Assembly (NCBI GenBank): GCA_933228675.1
Contig: OW121743.1
Coordinates: forward strand, 13,797,371 to 13,861,370
Length of the DNA stretch: 64,000 nt
Origin: Stomorhina lunata
Taxonomy: Eukaryota > Arthropoda > Insecta > Diptera > Rhiniidae
Direction: 5' to 3'
Under the pieces are notes generated by a model. That model ran no database searches. It saw only the letters and a program-made list of their open reading frames with translations, and was not told the DNA's origin. This document shows, in pieces, positions 36,535 through 48,500 of this stretch (positions within the stretch are counted from its first letter, which is position 1; every line of letters starts with the position of its first letter). Made by a program: the position numbers and the translations under genes.

Positions 36535-39500
36535 CTAACAGAGAGAGAAACATAAGATTTAAAGAAATTTTTGTTTTTTTTTTTTAAGAAATATTCTTAC
36601 CAATATTATGGTGGCTCTTACTGCCTTACGTATGGCCAATGGTGCCGGCTGGGCTGATTGGGGATGTAATTTGCGTACTATGACTCTTAAGACATTAATG
36701 AGAAAAACTGTAAAATATAAAAAGAATATCCTGGGGTTAAAATATATACAAAGTTAAAATATTTTCAAAGATTCTTCTATGAAAAGGTGGCTTATGACTC
36801 AGAAACAAAATTTCGAAAAATTAGCTAAATATTTAAAAAAAAATCGAAAAATTTGCTTATTTTTCGAAATTTGGTTTTTGAGTCATAAGCCACCTTTTCA
36901 TAGACTGGGGTCACATATGTCAAAATTCATATAGAAAACTAAAAATTTGATAGCCAAATAATAGGCACAAATACATTTTTGAAAATAATCTGGTATGTAA
37001 TGGAAATCGATCGATTTCAGATATATTTTTGACATAAATTTTCCTATTTCCACAAAGAATTTAAATCAAATTAAAGATAAGAATGATCACAGAGTTTCCT
37101 TATTTTGGCTCTTTTTATCATAATTAATACAAAGATCGAGTTTAAAGTTTTTTTTATGTATAAAAAAATTTAAAAAAAAAAATCAATTTTAGGTATGTAA
37201 AATGAGTGATTACAGAATTTCGTTATTTTGGCCCTATCTATCATAACTAACGATAAAGTAGAGTTAAAAGTTTTTTATATAAAAATTTCAAATACCTCAA
37301 TTTTTGTTATATAAAATGAGTGATCACAGAATTTTGTTATTTTGGCTCTAACTATCATAATTAACGAAAAATTGAGTTTAAAGTTTTTTATATAAAAATT
37401 TAAAAAAAATTAATTTTTGGTATAAAAAATGAGTGATCACTGATTTTCGTTATTTTGTCTATGATTATCATAATTAACGAGAAAATTTAGTTTAAAGTCT
37501 TTTATCAAAAATTAAAAAAAATATCAATTTTTGGTATGAAAAATGAGTGATTACAGAATTTCGTTATTTTGGCTCTATCTATCATATTTTAGCTTTATCT
37601 ATCATAATTTACAAGCAAAAATTAATTTTTGGTATGAAAAATAAGTGATCACAGAATTTTGTTATTTTGGCAAAAGTCCAGTTTGAAGTTTTTTTTATAT
37701 GAAAATTTCAAAAAATCGATTTTTGGTATGAAAAACAAGTGATAACAGAATTTCGTTATATTGGCTCTATCTATCAAAATCAACGAGAAAATTGAATTTC
37801 AAAAACATCCATTTTTGGTATGATAAAAATTATCTCAAAAATATTTCAGAAATCGAAAATTCAAGGATTTTATAGGAATTTTGTATGAAAAATTTGAAAA
37901 ATTTTCGGTTATGAAATAAGTGCTAAATTTGTAAAAGTCCTAAGAAGGCAAAGTTATTTTATAATTGGTCCTGATATTATACTAACTACTTACAAAAACT
38001 TGCCACCAACGAAATGCATACTGGCACCGAGAATATCCACAACAAGAGACTGTCATCCATCCAGCAGCTGAGTTAGAAAAAGTAATAAGAAATTTTTATT
38101 AATTCAATTTAAAAAAAAAAAAATTCGCAGACTTTTTTGCTATCGAAAATTTTAAATATTTTTCAAAGTTAATATTTTTTGTAATAAAAAAATATTAAAC
38201 ATAATTTGTAATAAACAGAAAAATATTATAGTCAAGGGAGCTATAATTTTGATAACTTACTGCATATTATCTTCGACATGTAAAAATCTAGCCACACCAT
38301 AAGCAGTTAAAAATATAAAGGGTGACAGCCAGGAGAAGATTTTAAACCAACGCATGACAATGGTATCTTTGACAAAGACCTAAAACAAAGGAAAAAAATA
38401 AATGTAAAATTAAAGAAATAAAACAAATAAAAATGAGCATTTAAAGTAGACAAGTTACAGCTTAATATTATGAGATATATTTTTTTTTTTAACTTTTACA
38501 CCTTATTCTGCTAAAGACTTCAAAAATATTTTAAAAAGTTATATTTTTTCTTGCTATTCATTTCCCTTTATTGAGAACAGAAGTTGATTGCCTTACAACT
38601 GCCAAAGGCTGACTAAATCAATTTCTTTGCTTGCCTTTAAATTTATACAAAAGCAAGATGCTTGTAGCATTAAAACCGGTTTAATTGTAGTCAAGAGCTT
38701 AATGATTCACTATTTACCTTGTTCTCTCTCTCTCCTGTTGTTTTGTTAAACTTGTTTCAAGATCACAAATATTTAAAAGCAAGATTATGAGTTTTAATAA
38801 CAAATAGAAAAGTTACAGCTAAATATTTAAGATATATTTATACCAATGTTGGGCAAAGTCTCTCTGATTCTCTCTTATTTTATATTTTGCTACCCCTAGG
38901 GTTAGCAAAATACAAAATTAGAGAGACTTTGCCCAACATTGATTTATACCCTTTACCACCAAAGGTGAAAGGGTATTATAAGTTTGTGACGCAATGAAAT
39001 ATTTGTCTTAGACTGGACCCCCATGTAAACCATGTAATCAAAGTACATGTCGCAATTCTAAAGATAATTTGATGAAATTTGGCACAAATCATTTTTTTAA
39101 TAGTGGGACCATGGCTATTGAAATTTGTCAAAATCGGTCTATTATTTATGGTACCTCCTATAGGTCCCACATCCCGGAATTGATATTTCGGCCACAAATA
39201 TTAATATTTTTTCATCAAATTCGTTGAAATCGGTCCACATTTGACCATAGCTTCTATACAAACTCTTCTGTCAAAACGCACTAAATAAGGCAAAATTCTC
39301 ATCAATCAGAAGATAATGAGAATTTTGAGTTTATGTTTTGCATATATAATTTTTGTAAAACTGTAATCAATTTACCAAATTTCGAGATAATCGGTCCACA
39401 TTTGACCCTAGCCCTCATATAAGTCCAAATGACGGAAACAGGTTAAATATATAGGCTTTGAGAAATTGTTTGTATGATGGCAAATTGTACAAATATTTGT

Positions 39501-42500
39501 CTTTATACAGAAAAAAGAACACCTTTGACCTTAGTGGTGAAGGGTATCGTATGGTCGGGCTTGGCCAACTATAGCACTTTCTTACTTGTTTTTTTTTCTA
39601 AAATTTCTAAAACTTTTATTCTTATCCTGCTCAAGACCTAAATAATTTTAAATTATTTTAAAAAATTACATTTTTCTTTACTATTTATTTTCCTCTTTTC
39701 AGGCTTTCATATTTATTGAGAACAGAAGTTGATTGCCTTACAACTGCCAAAGACTGACTAAATCAATTTCTTTGTTTGCCTTTATATTTATACAAACGAA
39801 AGATGTTTATTGCATTAAAACCGGTTTAATACAAATCAAGAGCATAATGAAGTAGTCACTTTGTTCTCTCTCTCCTGTTGCTTTGTCTTGTTAAACTAGT
39901 TTCGAGAGCACAAATATGCAAAAGCAAAGAGTTTGAGCTTTAATAACAAATACTTAACAAAAACCAGTTCTAATACACAAACAAGAGCATAATGAAAGAA
40001 TCACGGCCTCGTTAACACTCTTGCTTTATAGCATTTAAAATGCCTAGAGGTCTTTGATACAAGTTATTAAATGAAATAGAATTATGTATCTCTAATTGAG
40101 ATAATTTTGTTATATCGGGTACAAAATTGTATCTTGAATTATCCCAGATTTTTATAGAGCTAACCATCATTTCGATAGCCCCAGCCGTTAAGGGGTTAAC
40201 AATACATGATGAAAGAATATTTATTTTAAATATTATTTGCATTTGATAATTTATTATTAACCAGAAAAGCGATAAAAATTGTTGGCTACTAGAACTATTG
40301 AATATATAGTATTAGCAAAACTCAGATAAGATATAATTGGAACAAAAATAATTCATTGAGAGATTTTCAAGAAATTTGTTTTTTTTTTTTGATTTTCTTA
40401 TCTAATTAGCGTTATCTCTGGTAAGTAGATTATTGGTAAAGAGGTAAAGCTATAGACAGGAGACAATAAAATGGTATAAATAAAGTAATAAACTTTGATT
40501 TTGGCGACAGTAACGACTTAAGTTGCAAAAATGCAGAAACTAAATATACCAACGTTATTATTGGTTCTACCGATTTTGGCGATTATTTGCTCTGCTGAGG
40601 AAGTGAAATCACCACGAGATAACTTGGAGGAAATTCTGCAGCAACAACAGGCAGAATTGGCCCACAATGTCAGACACTTTCAGCGTCAACAATATGCTGT
40701 ACAACTGGCCAATGCCTTAAGCGGTCCCGGTTTTCCTTGGTTCTCACAGATACAGAAAAACATTATGGCCGAATGTGAAATGTCTATGATCGAGGGAATA
40801 TTTCACGATGCTTTAACAGAGGTATTCTACGAACAACCCTTAGGCGATCTCAGTCTCAAGTTATGGAAGATCTATGTGCACAACTATATGTTTGCAAAGT
40901 CCTATGAGACCATGGTGAGATCTCAGCTGATCTTGTTTAGCCTCTACAAAATGTATCAGAGAATAGATTATAGATATCTAATACAAACTGCCTATATATT
41001 GCAAAAGATCAAGCATTATCCTCTATATGCCAATGACTATAATAAATTGGATCCACTACTAAAACAAAGAATGGATAATGTAATAAAGGATTTACCCTCC
41101 TCCCTTCAGAACCTGTTCTTTGAACCCACCTTCTGTTTGGTCAACGAAAAGAATCAGCAAATGCTCAACAATTCTATGGAACCGATTAAGAAGGGTAGCC
41201 TTGAAATGTATGCTCTAACACAGAACTATACCTCCTCCCAGCACAACTTGACCAATAGCATAATGGAAACATCTTTGATAGACTATGACAATGGTAATAT
41301 AACCGATATGCATTTGTTGCTCTTTAGTTCGCCTAGGAATTATTTGTATATCAAGGCCAAGGATCAGGCTTTTTTGGTAGCTACGGAAAAGACCTATGCG
41401 AATCCAGATCATAATTTGTGGCTAGTGGATTTGGTTGATGAGAATAGTTTGGTCTTTACTAGTCAGTTAAATGGGGGCAGAATGTGTCTAGCGGATCCTA
41501 AGAAAAATTTTGTGCATGTTTTGAATGTCACTAAGCCGGAGGAGAAGAAGGAGTGTCAATGGAAGGTGATCAAGTGTTTGAAGGCTCGTAAATGAGGAGA
41601 TATAAATATATATGCTTTGAAAATAAATTTTAAATAAATTGTGTCCGCATTATAAATATTTCCGTCCATTGTGACCGGTTCTGAGATTCTAGTTCAGTTC
41701 TAGTTCAGTTCAAGTTCAGTTCTAGTTCAGTTCTAGTTCAGTTCTAGTTCAGTTCTAGTTCAGTTCTAGTTCAGTTCTAGTTCAGTTCTAGTTCAGTTCT
41801 AGTTCAGTTCTAGTTCAGTTCTAGTTCAGTTCTAGTTCAGTTCTAGTTCAGTTCTAGTTCAGTTCAAGTTCAGTTCTAGTTCAGTTCTAGTTCAGTTCTA
41901 GTTCAGTTCTAGTTCAGTTCTAGTTCAGTTCTAGTTCAGTTCTAGTTCAGTTCTAGTTCAGTTCTAGTTCAGTTCTAGTTCAGTTCTAGTTCAGTTCTAG
42001 TTCAGTTCTAGTTCAGTTCTAGTTCAGTTCTAGTTCAGTTCTAGTTCAGTTCTAGTTCAGTTCTAGTTCAGTTCTAGTTCAGTTCTAGTTCAGTTCTAGT
42101 TCAGTTCTAGTTCAGTTCTAGTTCAGTTCTAGTTCAGTTCTAGTTCAGTTCTAGTTCAGTTCTAGTTCAGTTCTAGTTCAGTTCTAGTTCAGTTCTAGTT
42201 CAGTTCTAGTTCAGTTCTAGTTCAGTTCTAGTTCAGTTCTAGTTCAGTTCTAGTTCAGTTCTAGTTCAGTTCTAGTTCAGTTCTAGTTCAGTTCTAGTTC
42301 AGTTCTAGTTCAGTTCTAGTTCAGTTCTAGTTCAGTTCTAGTTCAGTTCTAGTTCAGTTCTAGTTCAGTTCTAGTTCAGTTCTAGTTCAGTTCTAGTTCA
42401 GTTCTAGTTCAGTTCTAGTTCAGTTCTAGTTCAGTTCTAGTTCAGTTCTAGTTCAGTTCTAGTTCAGTTCTAGTTCAGTTCTAGTTCAGTTCTAGTTCAG

Positions 42501-45500
42501 TTCTAGTTCAGTTCTAGTTCAGTTCTAGTTCAGTTCTAGTTCAGTTCTAGTTCAGTTCTAGTTCAGTTCTAGTTCAGTTCTAGTTCAGTTCTAGTTCAGT
42601 TCTAGTTCAGTTCTAGTTCAGTTCTAGTTCAGTTCTAGTTCAGTTCTAGTTCAGTTCTAGTTCAGTTCTAGTTCAGTTCTAGTTCAGTTCTAGTTCAGTT
42701 CTAGTTCAGTTCTAGTTCAGTTCTAGTTCAGTTATAGTTCAGTTCTAGTTCAGTTCTAGTTCAGTTCTAGTTCAGTTCTAGTTCAGTTCTAGTTCAGTTC
42801 TAGTTCAGTTCTAGTTCAGTTCTAGTTCAGTTATAGTTCAGTTATAGTTCAGTTCTAGTTCAGTTCTAGTTCAGTCCTACTTCAGTTCTAGTTCAGTTCT
42901 ACTTCAGTTCTAGTTTAGTTCCAGTTTAATACTACTTTAGACCTTAAATTTAAGTTTAAAATTTGTGCCTTAATCATTTTGTTTTTTACTACTTACCACA
43001 ACCAACACCAAATGTAAATGTAATCCCTCGCAGAACATCCAAAAGTAGTTGACTAACATAAAATAATGGATGACAAGATGTAAGCCAATGCACCAGTACT
43101 AGAAAACACCATTAGATAAAGAATTTTAAAACATTTTAGCAATAGTTAAGGTTTGCTGTACATAAATACTATCAAAGCTTAACAACTACCCACCGGATTA
43201 TTGCGTATCATGTCTGGCTGCTCCACCACCAATTTATACCATAAAATCCATGTTATACAGGTAAAAGCCAAAGAGGCGAAGAGGTGTACGTGTATACGTA
43301 TCCTAGTACAGCGTAGGGACCTTTTTATGACAAATAAAAATCTTAGTTATTTAGAAAATCCTTTATTATGACTTGTGCTTTGATGTCATAAAACATAAGG
43401 AAAAAACTTACTTAAAACCCAAGAAAATTAAGAGCGAAAATATAAGAGCCAAACATGAAACAGCATAACCTTTGACATACAGCTCATTGACAAAAGTGCG
43501 AAACTGTAGGGAGGATAATAGGGATTTTAAATTAGGTTTCAAGAGTCTTTTGAACTAGTCAACTAGAAGAAAACTTACCTCTAGATCTTCATAATCTATG
43601 CAGTTGGTGTAATTCGACCATTCCTGACCACTTTCGGGATGATGATACCAGGAACCATTTTCCAAGCAGCTGAAAAAGGTTAAAATTTATTAAAATCAAA
43701 GGTCTTTACGTCTCAACTATAGTTAAACTCGAACACAGTCTTGACTATAGTCGGTCTCAAGTACAGTCAATCTCGACTACAGTCGGTCTCAACTGCAGTC
43801 TGTTTTGACTACAGTCGGTCTCGACTACAACCGGTCTCGACTATAGTCGGTCTCGACTATAGTCGGTCTCGACTATAGTCGGTCTCGACTATAGTCGGTC
43901 TCGACTATAGTCGGTCTCGACTATAGTCGGTCTCGACTATAGTTGGTCTCGACTATAGTTGGTCTCGACTATAGTCAGTCTTGATTATAGTTGGTCTCGA
44001 CTATAGTCAGTTTTGACTATGATCAGTCTCGACTATAGTCGATCTCGACTTAATATATATATATAGTCAGTATCGACTAAAGTCTCGATTATAGTCAATC
44101 TCAACTTTAGTCAGTCTCAACTATAGTCGGATTCGACTATAGTCGGTTTCAAATATAGTAGAATTCGACTACATTCATTCTCGACTATACTCAGTCTCGA
44201 CTATGGTCACTATGACTATAGTCGGTCTTTACTTTAGTTGGTCGACTATAGTTCGTCTCGACTGTAGTCAGTCTCGACTATAGTCGGTCTTGACTAAATT
44301 CAGTTTTGACTGTAGTCGACTGTAGCGACTATAGTCGGACTCGACAAAAGTCGGTCGCGACTATATTCAGTCTCGACTATATTCAGTCTCGACTATAGTC
44401 GGTTTCGACTATAGTCGGTTTCGATTATAGTCGGTCTCGAATATAGTCGGTCTCGACTATAGCTGGTCTCGACTATAGTTGGTCTCGACTATCGTCAGTC
44501 TTGACTATAATCAGTCTCGACTATAGTCGATCTCGACTATAATATATATATAAGTCAGTATCGGCTAAAGTTAATATATATATATATATATAATATATGT
44601 ACAGTTGGTCTCGATTATAGTCAATCTCAACTTTAGTCAGTCTAAACTATAGACGGATTCGACTATAGTCGGTATCGAATATAGTCGGATTCGACTATAT
44701 TCATTCTCGACTATACTCTGTCTCGACTATGGTACCATGACTATAGTCGGTCTTTACTTTAGTTGGTCGATATAGTCCGTCTCGACTGTAGTCAGTCTCG
44801 ACTATAGTCAGTCTTGGCTAGAGTCGGTCTCGACTATAGTCGGTCTCGACTATAGTCGATCTCGACTATAGTCGATCTCGACTATAGTCGATCTCGACTA
44901 TAGTCGGTCTCGACTATAGTCGATCTCGACTATAGTCGGTCTCGACTATAGTCGGTCTCAACTGAATTCAGTTTCGACTGTAGTCGGTCTCGACTATAGT
45001 CGGTCGCGACTATATTCAGTCTCGACTATATTTAATCTCGACTATAGTCGGTTTCGACTATAGTCGGTTTCGACTATAGTCGGTCTCGACTATGGTCGGT
45101 CTCGTCTGTAGTCAGTCTCGACTATAGTCGGTCTCGACTATAGTCAGACTCGACCATAGTCAGACTCGACCATAGTTAGTCTCGATCTATAATGTAGTCG
45201 GTCGCGACTACAGTCGGTCTCGACTATATTCAGTCTCGACTATAGTCGGTCTCGACTATATTCAGTCTCGACTACAGTCGGTTTCGACTACAGTCGGTCT
45301 CTACTATAGTCGGTGTCGACTGTAGTCAGTCTCGACTATAGTCAGTCTCGACTGTAGTCAGTCTCGACTATAGTCAGTCTCGACTATAGTCAGTTTCGAC
45401 TATAGTCAGTCTCGGCTATAGTCAGTCTCTACTATAGTCTGTCTCGACTATATTCAATCTCGACTGTAGTCAGTCTCGACTATAGTCAGTCTCGACTATA

Positions 45501-48500
45501 GTCAGTCTCGACTATAGTCAGTCTCGACTGTAGTCAGTCTCCACTATAGTCAGTCTCGACTATATTCAGTTTCGACTATAGTCAGTCTCGACAGTAGTCA
45601 GTCTCCACTATAGTCAGTCTCGACTATATTCAGTTTCGATTATAGTCAGTCTCGACTATAGTCAGTCTCGACTATAGTCAGTCTCGACTATAGTCAGTCT
45701 CGACTATAGTCAGTCTCGACTATAGTAAGTCTCGACTATAGTCAGTCTCGACTATAGTCAGTCTCGACCATAGTCAGTCTTGATTATGGTCAGTCTCGAC
45801 TATAGTCGGTCTTGACTATAGTCAGTCTGGACTATAGACGGTCTCGATTATAGTCGGTCTCGACTAGTCGGTCTCGACTATAGTCAGTCTCGACTATAAT
45901 CGGTCGCGACTAGTCGGTCTCGCCTATAGTTAGTCTCGACTATAGTCAGTCTCGTCTATAATCAGTCTCGATTATAGTCAGTTTCGACTATAGTCAGTCT
46001 TGACTATAGTATATCTGCGCTATAGTCTGTCTGGGCTAGAATCTGCTTATACTATAGTCCACTCCATAGTATAAGACACAAATTGTTTTTGTGTCCAATT
46101 GAAACATTAATCTACAATTAAGTATTCTTAATTTAAGGAAAATTTTCCAAAACTTTTAATTTAATGCTTCCATAAATAATGAGCCAAAGAAAAGGCTAAT
46201 TAAAAATGTTCTCTTTTCTACTAAATTGTATAAAGTCTATAGAATTTGGTATCTTTTGTCTAAGTTTCACTCATTAATTTTCTGGCACCTTTTTCTCCTT
46301 TTTGGTTAAACTTTACTTTTTCTGTGTTTAAAATTTGGAAATTTTTAACATTTTGTGATTAATTTTAGCTATAACATGCAATCAAAAGCTGTTCAGCAAA
46401 ATTTCTTCCAAAATTTGCATGGAAGTATATCAGTTTTTCTACACATTTACCCACACAAGTAACAACAAAAGCTCTAACTTATAATTGAGACATAACCACA
46501 AATTTTTAGACTGACCAAAGTTGCTCTTGCAACATTTTGCGGCATAATGAAATACAAAAAAAGAAGGTAAAATTTTGTTACCTTTAGAAAATTTTAATTA
46601 TGTGCAAAATCATTTGAGAGCCTTAGGTTTAGAACGTAAAGCATTGTTTAAGGACTTAAGGATCTAATAGCCAAGTAATAGTTAGTTTTAGGAATATAAG
46701 TAGAAACTTGTTAAGAGATTAAAATGAAAGGGTATAAATAAAATAAATTATTTTTTATGTATTAAAATTAGGAAAAAAGGATATTGCTAAAGCATAACAC
46801 AGTCCAACTACAATGTAGTCCAAATTTTATATAGATTTATTACTTTAATGTTGTTAAGGCCGACAGTTTAATAACTAATGTAGCTCAAAGCTTCCAAGAC
46901 ATCTTTTTTACAAGGTAATAGAGTCGACCCAGCCATTAATCCTCAATTATGCATATACTTATTTTTTTAAACTGGAGTAAAAGAGAGTTAAAGCTTGAAT
47001 TATCTAAAACTTTAACCCTTTGTTTTGTTTATTTTTGCTCTGAAAACCAGCTCAACAAAACAGTCCAAGCGAGAAAAAGATATGAAACTAACCAAAAACA
47101 AACTAATTATGTTATTGATTATTATAAAACCGGTTTTAATGCATCAAGCTTCTTGCTTATGTATTTATTTATATGCAAGCAAGAAAACTGATTCAGTTGG
47201 CCTTTGGCAGCCGTAAAGCAATCAACTTTTGTTCTCAATAAATTAGAAAGACATAAGAGAAGTGGGTAAGTAGTAGCAGAAGAATATGATTTTTATAGAG
47301 AAGTTTTTATTTGTTTTATCTGAATGAAAAAGGGTTAAAAATTAACATGTTAATGATATTCATTTGTAACTTTCTTACATTTATTGTAAATTTCTAATAT
47401 CGATTGACCATTGACGACACCGTTTATGTTTGAATCGACATGAGTTAAATCCAACTATAAACGAGACCGACTGTACTTGAGTCTATAGGCTATCAACGAT
47501 AAGAACTACAGTCCAGATTGATTTTAGACGATATTGATTACAGTCGAGACCTACTACATTCGATACTTAATATAGTCGAGATCGATTAGAGTAAAGACCA
47601 TACATAGTTGAATATTTAGACTATAGTCGATACCAATTATAAACGATACCAATTCTAATCGACACCGACTGACTATACTTGAATCGATAGGCTATCAACG
47701 AGAAGAACTACAGTCCAGACTGATTATAGACGATACTGATTATAGTCGAGACCTATTACAGTCGATACTTAATACAGTCAGAAAATACTACAGTTGATAT
47801 TTAATATAGTTGAGACCGATTAGAGTTAAGACCATATATAGTTTAATCCATAGGCTATAGTCGAGACCGATTATAATGGAGACAGTTTATAATCGATACT
47901 GATTATTATTGCTTTTGAAAACAGCTCAACAAAAAAGTCCTAGCAAGAGAGAACACGTAAACAATCACTACCTACTAATTTAGATCTTGATGATTATAGA
48001 ACCGGTTTTTATACTTAAAGCTTCTTGCTTTTGTATTTATTTATATGCAATTCAGTTGGCATTTGGCAGCCGTAAGGCAATCATCTCTTGTTCTCAATAA
48101 ATTGGAAAGGCATAAGAAAAGTGGATAAGAAGTAGCAAAAGAATATGATTTTTATAGAGGACGTTTTATTTGTTTTATCTGAATAAATAAGGGATAAAAA
48201 AATAACACATTCATAATATTTAGCTGTAACTTTCTAACATTTATTGTCAATTTTTGACATCGACAGACTATAGGCGAAACACCGTCTATATTTTAATCGA
48301 ACTATAAACGAGACCGATTATATTTAAATCAATAGACTAAAAATATGATCAACTAAAGTGAAGACCAATTACAGACGATACTGACTGCAGTTCAGACCTA
48401 ATATAGTCGATACTCAATATAATTGAGACCAAATATACTATAGTCGAGGTCAATAAGAACTGATTATAATCAAGACCGATTATAATCGGTTTAGATTGCC

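Noticed and set aside
40012..40242. 76-residue minus-strand frame near the nested gene
   Set aside because: No recognised motif or flanking signals; probably a piece of repeat or chance frame in intron 6.
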